Shown piece by piece: positions 1-11,381 of a stretch of DNA of 64,000 bases. Made by a program: the position numbers and the translations under genes. The first letter of the stretch is position 1, and the number at the start of each line of letters is the position of its first letter. Source of the stretch: Anniella stebbinsi (Eukaryota; Chordata; Lepidosauria; Squamata; Anniellidae); contig JARDYH010000007.1 in the NCBI GenBank assembly GCA_029215795.1, forward strand, positions 92,953,263-93,017,262, written 5' to 3'. Below the pieces are notes generated by a model. That model saw nothing but the letters and a program-made list of their open reading frames with translations. It did not search any database and was not told where the DNA came from.

Positions 1-170
1 GAACGTTTGCCACCGGCCTAAAGTTAAGATTTTCTGGGTCCAGGGAAGCTTTCTCCAGGAGTGGTCTCACTACTGCCTCTTTCAGGAGGTCTGGGACCAC
101 TCCCTCTGGTAGAGAGGCATTAATCACTTCCCTGGCCCAGCCGGCTGTTCCATCCCTGCTAGCATTAAAA
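1..170 (-). mobile_element. L2-like LINE fragment (reverse-transcriptase part), cut by the window edge
   Basis: Read on the minus strand, this matches the start of the reverse-transcriptase region of the better copy at 8654-10330; compare 10141-10280. Shared words include the stretches around 'ggtccagggaagctt' and 'aggcattaatc'. The piece encodes the segment just before and into the NYRPV motif. It is only a fragment and continues beyond base 1. No open frame of useful length remains. Confidence 0.8.
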
Positions 171-377
171 GAAAATAAAAGTTGAAAAAGCACACTTTCT
201 TTTACCCGAAGTTGCTTCTTTCTGCTCCTTCCATAAGCTCTGGTTTTTCTTTGGCTTTGGTCTGCCTCTTAGCTATCATTCACACTCTTTTATACCCTCT
301 TCCTCCAAAACAGAAAGTACTATTCCCACTTTAAGGAAATGAACCTTAACTGGAGGAATGAAACTACTCCTCTAAGG

Positions 378-697
378 TAGGGTGACCAGATAAAATCCAG
401 GTCAGGGCTCATGTAACTTTAACTGTTGTAGAGAAAAGGGAATTTCAGCCAGTGTCATTTGTATGCAATTAGTTCTTGGTGATATTCCCTCTTCATCACA
501 ACAGTTAACGGTGCAGGGGCCCTGCCTTCTTTTGTATATGGTCACTCTAGTATAGTGCCTGCAGCTTTAACTGTTGTGATGAAGAGGGAATTTCACCAGG
601 AACTAATTGCATACAAATGATATTGGCTGAAATTCCCTTTTCTCTACAACAGTTAAAGTTACATGAGCCCTGACCTGGATTTTATCTGGTCAGCCTA
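378..697. mobile_element. Fold-back hAT-like non-autonomous element (family A, copy 1)
   Basis: This is a near-palindrome of about 320 bp bounded by TAGGGTGACC at the left and GGTCAGCCTA at the right. The two arms are reverse complements for most of their length and contain the marker words 'ggaatttca' and 'cttcatcacaacag'. The middle carries another terminus-like word, TATGGTCACTCTA, which suggests the element was built from two ~170-bp units joined head to head. It has no coding capacity. Flanks of this copy show no clean target duplication, but copies at 36887 and 52136 have perfect 8-bp ones, which is typical of hAT elements. Confidence 0.85.
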
Positions 698-940
698 TTG
701 TTGCTCCCACTTGCTTGCTTGATAAGCAGACAGCCAGGGAGCAAGGAGGCAACAGCACCTCCTCCTCCTCCTCCTTCTGACTACCACCGTTGTCTGGGTC
801 AGACCAAGAGGCAAGAGAACAAGCAGGTTGCAATGGGGAAGAGGAAGAACAAGTCCTGCTCGAGTATGAACTCTTGGCAGGTGCCCAACCATGCCTACTG
901 TCATGCCTTACCTGGAAGAAGATTCATCGGATGAAGAAGA
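698..940. other. Unassigned stretch with a (CTC/CCT)-rich run
   Basis: Short sequence between a fold-back element and a CR1 piece. It has a cctcctcctcctcct run near 759-776 that gives artificial proline or arginine runs in translation. I see no gene signal. Confidence 0.4.
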
Positions 941-1410
941 ATCATAGAATGGTAGAGTTGGAAGGGGCCTATAAGGCCATCGAGTCCAACCCCCTGCTCA
1001 ATGCAGGAATCCACCTTAAAGCATCCCTGACAGATGGTTGTCCAGCTGCCTCTTGAAGGCCTCTAGTGTGGGAGAGCCCACCACCTCCCTAGGTCATTGG
1101 TTCCATTGTCGTACTGCTCTAACAGTCTGGAAGTTTTTCCTGATGTCCAGCCGGAATCTGGCTTCCTGTAACTTGAGCCCATTATTCCATGTCCTGCACT
1201 CTGGGATGATTGAGAAGAGATCCTGGCCCTCCTCTGTGTGACAACCTTTCAAGTATTTGAAGAGTGCTATCATGTCTCCCCTCAATCTTCTCTTCTCCAG
1301 GCTAAACATGCCCAGTTCTCCTCATAGGGCTTTGTTTCCAGATTCTTGATCATCCTCGTTGCCCTCCTCTGAACATGCTCCAGCTTGTCTGCATCCTTCT
1401 TGGGAGAGTC
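941..1410 (-). mobile_element. CR1 LINE 3' end (minus strand)
   Basis: The left edge 'atcatagaatggtagagttgg' type sequence is the reverse complement of the classic CR1 3' terminus, which ends in an ATTCTATG-like 8-bp tail. Minus-strand translation around 1094-1309 gives the C-terminal CR1 protein, with words such as [20 protein letters not shown]. Two other copies (4258-4593 and 7198-7665) share this sequence on the plus strand. It is 5' truncated, as most CR1 copies are. Confidence 0.9.
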
Positions 1411-1918
1411 CATGAATGCCACTGGGGTGGGAGGCAGGCTGTTCTTCTAATGGTTCCAGGGGGATGCTGTCAGCCAGAGCCTCCAGCCTTCTGCCTGCCT
1501 CCGGCTGGGGCCTGCTGTGATGGCTCCCCCCCCCCCTGCTTCGTCAACTGATGCATCCTCCTCCAAGTAAGGCATGACACCTGCAATTGACGCCACCCTG
1601 CTTGCTCCTTCCCTTCGTCTGAATAGGAGTAGCTGCAGTAGTAGTAATAGTGATTCACTAAGTTTAAACATCAGAAGTGGCATTCTCCTTCCCCTGGAGG
1701 TTTCCCAAAGCCCTAGCCTAAGCATTCTTTATAACAAATGAAAAAACATACACATTTTTTCGAACATGTATTAGGTGCCAAATACGCTTGATTAATTTAA
1801 CCCTTTGTGTTCCTGCTACTGATATGTTGTCTGCTCTGCATCTCTGCAATAGGATGTAATTTCAACCCAGCCACATATACTTACATAAACGTTTAATTAC
1901 CATGGATGGAGTCCCCAG
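1411..1918. other. Unannotated stretch
   Basis: I see no gene, repeat terminus or RNA here. It includes short C and A runs and an AT-rich end before the solo LTR that starts at 1919. Confidence 0.4.
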
Positions 1919-2590
1919 TGTTGCATAAATTATGCTATTTCCAAGTGTCCAAAGTCCAGATGTGAAACACTTGACGAAAGACCTCTTGAAGCTTTGGAAA
2001 CTGATTTTATTCTGCGCAGAATAGGTGACCTCTGGACGCTAACGCTGCTTTCCAGAGTCACACCACGCCAAGGTTCAAACAAATACTTTTATATATCAGA
2101 TGTCACATGACATTAGCCCTCATCCCATTGGTTTACAGCCCCAAAAACATCATTTCTGGCTCCCGCTACTCTCGAGTAGACCTGAGTAGTGGCCAGACGT
2201 GGCATTGCATTGCCATGTGCTATTTTACTTGTACCCAGAGATGCTTTGCAACGTCTCTCCACTTCTATCATTCCCTTATATGGTCATTTTGTCTCTCCAG
2301 GTGTGCCACGGTCACATCTGGATGAGTCACACTCCTGGTTACAATGGAGTCTGACCTGGAGAAGGAGCATTGGCAATATTGACAAGCTCCTAGTTCTTGC
2401 GCCGCCAAATCACTTGCAAGCAGCAGTGGGGAATGGGGCTTTGGGGTGCTGTGTGTGGACGGTTTGGGCGTGTGTATTAGCGAACACATGTAGGATGCGT
2501 GTAAGATACGTGTCACGTGTAAGATGTGTGTCAGGGGAAATGGACGTGGTTTGGGGTGCAAATCATAGATCTGTTCAGATTTCTACAACA
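1919..2590 (-). repeat. Solo LTR of a second retrovirus family, copy 1 (minus orientation)
   Basis: The element begins TGTTGCATAA and ends TTCTACAACA, so it has TG...CA ends, and is flanked by the 4-bp repeat ccag (1915-1918 and 2591-2594). Its first ~260 bp are almost identical to 49679-49940, where a second copy has its own 4-bp duplication. Transcription signals lie on the minus strand: a TATATAAAAG box (complement of 2086-2095) and an AATAAA signal (complement of 2006-2011), about 80 bp apart. No internal retroviral sequence or second LTR is attached, so it is a solo LTR left by LTR-LTR recombination. Confidence 0.8.
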
Positions 2591-3437
2591 CCAGTTTACA
2601 TTTTACACTGCTGAATTGTAGATTTTTGTACATCATTTTTAGGGCTCCATAATGAGGAAAAACACACACACACGAATATATATATATATATATATATATT
2701 CTATCTCAAATCTAAAAGGCAGACTTTGAGAGAGCCCTGTCATTTCCAAGGCTTTAAAAAACAAACAAACAGTCAAATGTGCCCAAACAAAACATTTGCT
2801 ACAAACGCTAAAAGCAACTCCTCCGCCTGCCTGCCTGCCCTCCTTCTCCCCTTCTCTCTGTCTAATTGCTTCGTTAGTGTTATTTGTGAGGTAATTGCAG
2901 TTTAATTATCTGCAAAAACAAACATATTTGGAAAGCAATATTCGAGAGGAGTCATTTGGTCTGGAGGAACAATACACCTGCAGGTTGGATGTGATTCCTT
3001 CCTCATTACCGGCTCCCAGGAGCGAGGGCCGTTCCCATGGTTGTTAAAGCTCACTTTGTTACAGTCTGCCATGGCAGCTCAAAGACCTGCCTGGGGAATT
3101 ATCTCCAAGGCCAGGCCAGTTGTGGCATGGTGGCAGAAGCACCAGGAGAAGTGGGCGCTTTCGATCTCTCTCGGTCTCCCTGGATCTGCCATTTCCTGCC
3201 TTTTCTCCTCTTCCACCTTTCCCCTTCTTGCGCTGTGGCTGCATTCATTCTAAGTCGCAAATGAATGCAGGGCTTCATTTGCGCTGCTGTGGAGTCCCAG
3301 CCAGAAGCTGTTCTCAATGGCAGCAGGCCTCAGCTCCAAAACATTCATGTACAGGACTCACAATCTGGTGAGTTTCATGTTGAATCGTCAAGGATGATAG
3401 TGTATCAGAGAGGATGGTTTTATAACACCCTTTTACA
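2591..3437. other. Unique sequence with a simple repeat and an AT-rich conserved-looking block
   Basis: Contains (AC)n at 2662-2673 followed by (AT)n at 2676-2699. The block at 2860-2950 has TAATTG, GTAATTGCAG and TTTAATTATC in close spacing and could be a conserved non-coding element. No coding signal was found; the open frames around 3037-3317 overlap on both strands and look like chance. Confidence 0.4.
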
Positions 3438-3590
3438 TGCTTTAAGCCAGCATTCCTCCAACCTGATGATCTTTAGATGTGTTTCACTATAATTCTCATC
3501 ATCCCCTGCCAGGGTGCACATCGGGGATCATGGGAGGTGTAGTCAGACACATTTGGAGGGTGCTGGGTTGAGGAAGCCTGGCTTAAAGCA
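3438..3590. mobile_element. Small palindromic MITE-like element (family B, copy 1)
   Basis: The left end 'gctttaagccagc' is mirrored by 'gcctggcttaaagc' at the right. The inside has the inverted pair 'attctcatcatcccc' and 'ggggatcatggga'. Related partial or full copies lie at 15246-15372, 47607-47652, 48898-48970, 56615-56730 and 62366-62490. It has no coding capacity. Confidence 0.75.
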
Positions 3591-4257
3591 CAGGAAAAGT
3601 GACAGTTTCTGAAGGGGAAGCCAAGTAAGTCTTTGGAGGTTGTATATATCTAAGGGTATCCCTACCTTACCAGGCTTTCTTCTTCTGAAACCTTTCCACG
3701 TTTGTGACTGTCTCCTTTAGACAGTGGCCACGTGATTTTGAATTGAAAACTTCCCCTCTCAGCAATGATATTAAGTTCAGTGAGACAGCGCCATCGAGTG
3801 GCAAAATTATGTCGCTATGCCAGCTTTACATGCTGGGGATGTCCCGCAATTATTTGTGATTATTTTAAATACTGCATTATCTCAGGAGTTTTTGGAAAGT
3901 GGATTACTGGAGAAAAGCTTGGGAGACATCCCGGAGGTTGACGGTGTCATGTAAAGGACCCACAAACTTCCATGAGTGGCCAATCATGAGCACTCAATAA
4001 ATCGCTCGTGTAGAGAAGCTCTAAGTCTATACTTTCATCTGGGAGCTGCATTGCAAAGTCAAATGTTGGTCATGATCATTCACGCCCTCAATTTGCAGGT
4101 GCATGCATGGAGGGGTTCATACTTTCTCCAAGATGAACAAAAGTCATTCTATGGAAACACTGCTCTCTTATCATATCACTTTGCCCAATCCGGGACTCAG
4201 TCCTCGCACTGCATACAAGCTCTGGTGTTAAGCCCCTGCCTGCAATGCTCAGACGTG
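3591..4257. other. Unannotated stretch
   Basis: I see no gene or recognised repeat. A 99-codon frame at 3976-4275 resembles nothing I know and runs into a CR1 element. Confidence 0.4.
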
Positions 4258-4593
4258 CACTCTTCAAATACTTGAAAGGTTGTCACACAGAGGAGGGCCA
4301 GGATCTCTTCTCGATCATCCCAGAGTGCAGGACACGGAATAATGGGCTCAAGTTACAGGAAGCCAGATTCCAGCTGGACATAAGGAAAAACTTCCTGACT
4401 GTTAGAGCAGTATGACAATGGAACCAATGACCTAGGGAGGTGGTGGGCTGTCTCACACTAGAGGCATTCAAGAGACAGGTGGACAACCATCTGTCAAGGA
4501 TGCTTTAAGGTGGATTCCTGCATTGAGCAGGGGGTTAGACTCGATGGCCTTATTGGCCCCTTCCAACTCTACTATTCTATAATTCTATGATCA
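4258..4593 (+). mobile_element. CR1 LINE 3' end (plus strand)
   Basis: Starts within the coding part that reads as [18 protein letters not shown] protein, runs through the CR1 3' untranslated region and ends with repeated ATTCTATA/ATTCTATG words at about 4572-4590. It is collinear with the minus-strand copy at 941-1410 and with 7198-7665. It is strongly 5' truncated. Confidence 0.88.
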
Positions 4594-7197
4594 TAATGGA
4601 AAACAGAAGATGCTCTTGCATCCAGCATTTCTGACATACAAGCATAGGCCCAGTATGATGCTGATCACGCTTGAGATTTGGCACCCTGCTCACTTTCCAT
4701 CAATGCTGACAGCGCCTTCCAAAGTAGTCTGAGTGCAGCAGACCCCATTTTCCTCCCCTTTAGTACTTCTCTTTATGATGCCCAAGAGATCCCCTTCCTT
4801 CCCCCCCCTCCCCCAATTTCCTCTTCACTGGACTGTGTCTGGAAATGTTACAAATAGAGAAAACATCTTTTCTATTTAGGGAAAAAACATGAAGGGACAC
4901 CTCCATCTTGTGGGCATCATAAGCACTTAGGCCATGGGGAAGGAGGCCACCTCCTTTCACAGAGATGGTAGGGAAGGCTCCCATTAAACTCCTCATCCTC
5001 CAGACCCTGGAGGTTCTCAGAAGACTGCCCAGTGGACTCCCTCCTCTGTCAATGGGCCCAATGGACTTTTGCCACACAATGGTGGCAAATGTCCACAGTG
5101 CCCTCCAGCATTCCCACATTCTATCTAAGGCTATGCAAGGCAATGAGAGCGTGGTGGAGAATCCCATAACAATAAAGGGTGTGGAACCTCAGGCCCGTGG
5201 GTCAAATCTGGCCATCCTTGGGTCCCAATCCAGCTCTCCTAAATTGCCATAACCTGCTTCCCCTGGCTCCACACCCTTTTCCGCACCCAGTAATTGTTTG
5301 TTGGTTTCCCAGGTTTTGCACATTCCCCCCCCCCCCCGCCACCATTCTAAAGGGTTGAAATGTCTCCCCTAACACCTAGTTAATGCCTTTAAGCTAAAAC
5401 AGGCTGGAATTTTGGGTGGTGTTTGCCCTGCCCCTTTGCCTTTGGTTCTGCCCATCACTGGCATGTGCCTCCCCCACCCCTGAGAGCTTCTCCAAAAATG
5501 AACTCAGCCTTTGGGCTGAAACAGATTCCCCAGAATCCCCACTCCCACATTACAACAACCAAGTGAAGTTTTAGCCATTCAAGAGAGATGCAGTTGGCTG
5601 GCTAGTTAGCTAGAACTTCTGCATCCCTTTCAGGCAAGGAAACTAGAGTTTCTCCACGCAAGCAATTTATTGCACACTCCTGACTGGTCACTCACAGAAG
5701 TTTACATGACACTGTCAACCTCCAGGACCTCTCCCATGCCTTCTCCCAGTCATCTCGCTTTTTAAAAAATAAAAATAAAAATTGAGATAATAGAGTATTA
5801 AATATAATCATGGAATTAATTCTGCCATTAGGTGGTGTTCTTTCATTGAACAATGGAACATTGCCCAGAGGGGAATTTTTAAATTACAAATCGCCAGGTC
5901 GCTGTTGGTTTCTATCTAAAGGGGGCTGTAGTGAACGTGGAAAGACCCAAGGAGAAAAAAAAAGCCTGATAAGGATGTGGGTTTTTTCCTTAATGTAGAA
6001 ATGCCCTAAGATAGGGAGAGAGAGGAAGTGATTCAAAGTGACAGAGAAATTAGGTTTGAATTTCAATGGGAGGAAGGGAGAGAAGTGCTTGAAAATGCCC
6101 AGAACAAGAGATGCTGGTAAGAAGCATTTTGATATGCTGGCAAGAAAACTCACCATGCAATTCTGTCACAGAACTTTCTATTGCTCCCAGAAATTGGGAG
6201 TATTAAACCTCTTTCTTTTCTTTCTTTTTTTTAAACAGCAGGTGCTCTCTTTTAGTGAGCTATACAAGAGAACTGGGGGGAAATCCCAGGAGAAACTGCT
6301 CCGGAAGAAACTTCTAAACGTTTAGTATGCCTCTGTTAAAAAAAAAAGGGGGGGGGGAGAGATCCTTTTAAAGAAACTTAAAGCACTTTCAGAAAGGTAT
6401 TAAGTGAAAACAATTATCCCAGGGAGGGTTTTTAAAAACATGTTTATCTGTTTTCAAGGGTGGGTTGTGTATACCACACAAAATGCTCTTAGGAGCATTA
6501 GGTAGGAGGAGATATCCCTTGATCTTCTTCTTGCCTCCTCTTACGGAAGTGGTGAGTGTGTCAACACACTACCTATCTCCACAGGGTATTCAGCTCTAAA
6601 GAATGATACCATGGGTAAGAGATACTCAAACAGAGAGATATTCCAGCAAGCTTTCCAAGAGTAAAGGCAGACACATCTTTTGTGCCAGGAATTGCACAAA
6701 TAAAAATGGCATCTTGATTCTAATGCACATGCATGCAACTGTATGCGCATGGATACCAAATGCCAGTGCGTTGCTTTCCATCGGCCATCACACATATCTG
6801 GTCTCTCTGGATAGGTAAATAAATGTTGCTCTGTGTGTTTGAACTATTGGGAGGTTTTTAAACGTTTTCAAGTTGTTCTTGTTTTTGGAAACCACTTTGC
6901 TTCAGAAGCCAACACAGGCCAGGCTATTGTGGTAAAGTAAATGAGAAGCAGGCGCAGAAGAGCCTTCAGCAATGGATAAAAGGCAGGGGGCAGCAGAAGC
7001 TCAGGTTGTGCCCCATGGGTGACTTCTGAGGTATCACAAATAGGGCTGCCAGGTGACCTCTTTTATGGAGGACAGTACTCTGTTTGAAGGGCTACCAAAT
7101 GACCATCTTATATTTGAAGGTGTCGCCTATTCAAACCGCTGTCCTGTCCAACGATGGCTTAAAGATAAAGAACTGCAAAGATAAAGATAAAGAAATG
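4594..7197. other. Long unannotated stretch
   Basis: About 2.6 kb without a recognised gene or complete repeat. It has homopolymer runs (C at about 5326-5338, A/G at 6339-6358) and several chance frames, the longest 135 codons on the minus strand at 4760-5167. No domain is recognisable and no splice-framed exon pattern stands out. Confidence 0.4.
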
Positions 7198-7665
7198 CAA
7201 TGTGGCAGCAAAAAAAACAAATGCTACTTTGGGCTACATTAATAGAAGTGTAGCTTCCAAATTGCGCAAGGTACTGGTTCCCCTCTATTCGGCACTGGTT
7301 AGGCCTCATCTTGAGTACTGTGTCCAGTTCTGGGCACCACACTACAAGAAGGATGCAGACAAGCTGGAGAGGTCTCAGAGGAGGGCGATGAGGATGATCA
7401 GGGGTCTGGAAACAAAGCCCTATGAGGAGAGACTGAAAGAACTGGGCATGTTTAGCCTGGAGCAGAGAAGATTGAGGGGAGACATGAGAGCACTCTTCAA
7501 ATACTTGAAAGGTTGTCACACGGAGGAGGGTCTTGATTATCCCAGAGTGCAGGATGCGGAATAATGGGCTCAAGTTACAGGAATCCAGATTCCTTCTGGA
7601 CATCAGGAAAAACTTCCTGACTATTATGGGCCCCTTCCAATTCTGCTATTCTATGTTTCTATGAA
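7198..7665 (+). mobile_element. CR1 LINE fragment with C-terminal reverse-transcriptase frame
   Basis: An open frame of about 120 codons (7202-7564, no ATG) reads as the C-terminal part of a CR1 ORF2 protein, with [20 protein letters not shown] and the later [20 protein letters not shown]. This region follows the reverse-transcriptase core and is conserved in CR1 elements. The frame ends where the CR1 untranslated region begins. Compared with 4258-4593, about 150 bp are missing just before the end, near 7620-7630. The terminal ATTCTATG-like words lie at 7648-7663. The fragment is inactive. Confidence 0.9.
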
Positions 7666-8653
7666 CTGTAAGAACTGTTGTGGCTAACAGTGAACAGCTG
7701 AACAGTAGGTGAAACAGACAGGCACATGGGTCACAGTCTTCTGCTTGTTGGCAAGATGTGCCATATTTCTATGTAAACTACAATAATTATTTCAAAATTT
7801 GCATCCATACATATGAATTAGCACATGGGAAATGTATGCAAATTGCTATCCTCTTTCGTCCTCTTTTTCTTTCTTTCTTTTCCTTTCTTTGGTGGAGCCT
7901 GTTTCATTCCTGTTTCATTTCTGTGTTGTCCTTAAAGGCACAGCAATAGGAGCAGGAAAAGTGATTACAGCATTACTAATCCACCATATTAGGATGGGCA
8001 ACCAGGCCCATGTTTTATCCAGGCAGGTGCAGAATCACCACGAGGATTGCCACGGTTTTTGCCGCCTCCTGTTTCCATGCATTTGACTGTAACTTGATGT
8101 GCAGTGCTAACGCTGATCTCTGCGCTGCGAACAGCTTCTGTCCATCACATTGCACATATCTGTCCATCACATTGCACAAGAGCAGTCAAGGCCTGTTTCT
8201 TTCTGGCCAGTTGGCAACCCCATTCGCAATGCTGTAAGATGTCAGCTTGTTTCCTAATGATTTATCCCAGCTGCTTTGTACCGGCTCAGGCCTGTGACCC
8301 TTTTGGCCTCAACACCAGACAAAAAGATACAGCAGTGACAGATTGGCTCCCCCTTTAGCAGGAGATGCCGAGTGTGAACAAAGCAACCATTATGGGCCTC
8401 TTAAGCTGGCAAGCGAGCTCACTGGAAAGGCTCGTTATTGATTGCCTGCACTCATCAATGGGAAAGAGCCAGCTCTCAATGTAAGGACTCGGATTCATTC
8501 CAGGCAAGGCCGAAGAGGCAAAAGACAGAGCACACTGACATGGCTGCATTCGTGCCATGGACAGCTTCCTTGGGCCAATGTAGATGCTTCAGATGTATGT
8601 GAGCAGGCTAGGGTTGCCAACTCACCCAAAGAAAATGGGGCTAGGCTGGCCAG
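7666..8653. other. Unannotated stretch
   Basis: No gene recognised. It has a TTTC-rich tract at 7856-7891. The part at about 8370-8480, with TTATTGATTGCCTGC, looks more complex and could be a conserved element, but I have nothing firmer. Confidence 0.4.
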
Positions 8654-10330
8654 CTCTTATTTATTTATTTATTTATTACATTTGTATACCGCTCCATAGC
8701 CGAAGCTCTCTGGGCGGTTTACATAGTATTAAAAACAATTAAAAACAATATACAAAAATTAAAACAGCAAAAACATACAACATACACACAATCTGTACAT
8801 TTAAAACCACTACAACACTTCAAAAAGCTACAGGAAAAAAACAAAAAACCAGGCTCCTCAGATATTGCCAAATGCCTGAGAGAAGAGGAAAGTCTTGACC
8901 TGGCGCCGAAAAGATAACAATGTTGGCGCCAGGCGAGCCTCGTCAGGGAGATCGTTTCACAATTGGGGGGCCACCACAGAGAAGGCCCTCTCTCTTGTTG
9001 CCAACCTCCGAGCTTCCCTCGGAGTAGGCACTCGGAGGAGAGCCTTAGATGTTGGACGTAGTGTCAGGAAAGGCGTTCCATCAGGTATTGTGGTCCCAAA
9101 CCGTGTAAGGCTTTATAGGTTAAAACCAGCATCTTGAATCGGGCTCGGAAACATACAGGCAGCCAATGCAAGAGGCCCATAGTAGGTCTTATATGCTCGA
9201 ACCTACTGGTTCCGGTTATCAATCTGGCCGCTGCATTTTGCACAAGCTGCAGCTTCCAAACCACCTTCAAAGGCAGCCCCACATAGAGTGCATTGCAGTA
9301 ATCTAATTTGGAGGTTACCAGAGCATGGACAAGTGAAGCCAGGTTATCCCTGTCCAGATAAGGACATAGCTGGGCCACCAACCAAAGTTGGTAGAAGGCA
9401 CTCCGTGCCACTGAGGCCACCTGTGCCTCAAGTGACAAAGATGGTTCTAGGAGAACCCCCAAGCTACGAACCTGCTCCTTCAAGGGGAGTGCAACCCCAT
9501 CCAGAACAGGTTGAAGACCCTCCATCCAGTCAGCGGAACCACCCACTAACAGTGTCACATTCTTGTCTGGATTGAGTTTCAGTTTATTAGCCCTCATCCA
9601 AGCCATTGTCGCAGCCAGGCACTGGTTCAGCACATCCATAGCCTCACTTGATGTAGATGAAAAGGAGTAGAGCTGCGTGTCATCAGTGTAATGATGACAA
9701 CGCACTCCAAAACTCCAGATGACTGCACGCAACAGTTTCATGTAGATGTTGAACAGCATGGGGGACAAAACTGACCCCGGCGGAATCCCATACTGGAAAA
9801 TCCACAGGGCCGAGCAATGTCCCCCAAGCACCACCTTCTGGAGCCAACCCGCCAAGTAGGAACAGAACCACTGCAATGCAATGCCTCCCACTTCCAACTC
9901 AGCCAGTCGTCCAAGAAGGATACCATGGTCGATGGTATCGAAAGCCGCTGAGAGATCAAGGAGAATCAACAGAGTCACACTCCCCCTGTCTTTCTCCCGA
10001 CATAGGTCATCATACAGGGCGACCAAGGCTGTTTCCATACCAAAACCAGGCCTGAAACCCGACTGAAATGATTCCAGATAATCAGTCTCATCCAAGAATG
10101 CCTGGAGCTGGCTCGCAACCACCCGCTCCAGGACCTTGCCCAGGAATGGAACATTAGCTACTGGCCTGTAGTTATTAAGATCTTCAGGGTCCAGGGAAGA
10201 TTTCTTTAGGAGTAGTCTCACTGCCACCTCTTTCAGGAGGCCTGGGACCACTCCCTCTTGCAAAGAGGCATTAATCTCTTGTGCGTTTCGTCGGGATTTG
10301 TCCAGGAGGTGACGCATTTTATGGCTGGGA
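8654..10330 (-). mobile_element. L2-like LINE, 5' truncated, with long reverse-transcriptase frame
   Basis: On the minus strand the element runs from about 10330 through the coding region to a 3' tail of ATTT repeats (complement of 8658-8677). The tail includes the words 'ctgggcggttt' and 'ataccgctccatagcc', which recur in all the L2-like tails of this window. It lacks the endonuclease region expected upstream, so it is 5' truncated. The middle, between the stop at 9064 and the tail, matches other L2 tails at 17266-17790, 43225-43640 and 59405-59775. The element itself is probably inactive, but it is the best preserved L2 copy here. Confidence 0.9.
9064..10317 (-). CDS. L2-like reverse transcriptase, N-terminally truncated, intact frame
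   Basis: A 417-residue open frame that would copy LINE RNA at a nicked chromosomal site. Motifs in order: NYRPV (residues 49-53), GFRP (87-90), DLSAAFDTID (121-130, first catalytic Asp), GIPPGSVLSP (177-186), YTDD (210-213, catalytic pair) and LNPDK (248-252), then the post-RT region ending in a LLHWLP and FKMLVLTYKALHGL block. Two oddities: the usual PQG reads PPG, and the usual YADD reads YTDD. Full L2 proteins are far longer and carry an AP-like endonuclease first; here it is missing. The ATG used is just the first in-frame Met of a truncated frame. It is likely not functional, although no stop interrupts it. Confidence 0.85.
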   Translation of the reverse strand: MRHLLDKSRRNAQEINASLQEGVVPGLLKEVAVRLLLKKSSLDPEDLNNYRPVANVPFLGKVLERVVASQLQAFLDETDYLESFQSGFRPGFGMETALVALYDDLCREKDRGSVTLLILLDLSAAFDTIDHGILLGRLAELEVGGIALQWFCSYLAGWLQKVVLGGHCSALWIFQYGIPPGSVLSPMLFNIYMKLLRAVIWSFGVRCHHYTDDTQLYSFSSTSSEAMDVLNQCLAATMAWMRANKLKLNPDKNVTLLVGGSADWMEGLQPVLDGVALPLKEQVRSLGVLLEPSLSLEAQVASVARSAFYQLWLVAQLCPYLDRDNLASLVHALVTSKLDYCNALYVGLPLKVVWKLQLVQNAAARLITGTSRFEHIRPTMGLLHWLPVCFRARFKMLVLTYKALHGLGPQYLMERLS

Positions 10331-11381
10331 GATAAACTATATTGCCAGCCAACATCTGCTCATCAAGACAGAACAGGGGCGATAAAGAGGTTGTCCACCT
10401 GAGCGGGCAGCCGGCCACACAGGCATGCTTAAGCAGATGACACTTTTGCTGCCACATTATCTCCATGCCAGGAACAGCTTCAGTGGCTTCATTCCTGCAG
10501 GCTGCTGCTAAAAGCGCAGAAGCGGGGGAAATGGTTGGCAATGCCCAGTGAAATTTGTCAGTGGCGCCTAGCAATGTGGGAGACATCCGCAAAGGAATCA
10601 AATGAGTTTGGATTTTAATGAATCCGAGCCACCAATTCCTCAGCGGATCGACTTTTCCTGAGCTGCACAGATTCTACAGATGTGCGATCCGGTTTTCTTA
10701 ATGTTCCAAAATTTTATGCAAATTTGGTCATAGAAAAATATGTAAAATAAAAAACCATCAGCAAAAACCATCCATTGGCTAAAGAAGGGAAATGTGCATT
10801 TTGGGGGTAATTTATGCATTTAGGGGATTTGAGCATTTTCGCAAGTGCAAATTTGTGCAAATTCAGGAAAGTGGGGAGGAAATCTGTTTCTGTAAAAGAG
10901 TGGACGATGGAACGAAAGGTACCTGATACTCCATGAAATGCAGGCGGAAGGGGTTTTATAAAATCCGCACATTCTGAATGGTCATGCTCCAGGCCTAGGC
11001 GAGAAGTTAATCTTTGTGATGGACTGGCTGTGTGGCCAGCCACCATGTGGATCTCAGGTTCCCCCTTCTGTAAGAGGAAAACAACTGTGGCCTACTTCAC
11101 AGGTTTGTTGTGAGGGTGAATCAGAGCAGACACCTGTTTTCACTGGCCCAATATGTCAAAATCAAGCTGATGCACCTTTTTCCTGGCTCGGACCAGAGAG
11201 CGTGTATGTTTTGAGAATGTGTTAAAAGCAAAGAAGCAGGACTTGAAGGGTAAACACTGAAAGTGGGGCAGTCATGTACCCCATATCAACAGCTTGGGAA
11301 GAAACTGACTGAGCCGAGTCCCAATAATTAGGGTTGCTGACTGACCACCAAATTTAGTGTGGAGTGCAGAAATCAGCATAG
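10331..11381. other. Unannotated stretch
   Basis: No gene or complete repeat seen. The AT-rich part at 10690-10900 contains repeated 'gcaaatttg' and 'ttttcgcaa' words and may be an old transposon remnant. Confidence 0.35.

Noticed and set aside
4760..5167. 135-codon minus-strand frame
   Set aside because: No known domain, no splice or promoter context; length is within chance for this region.
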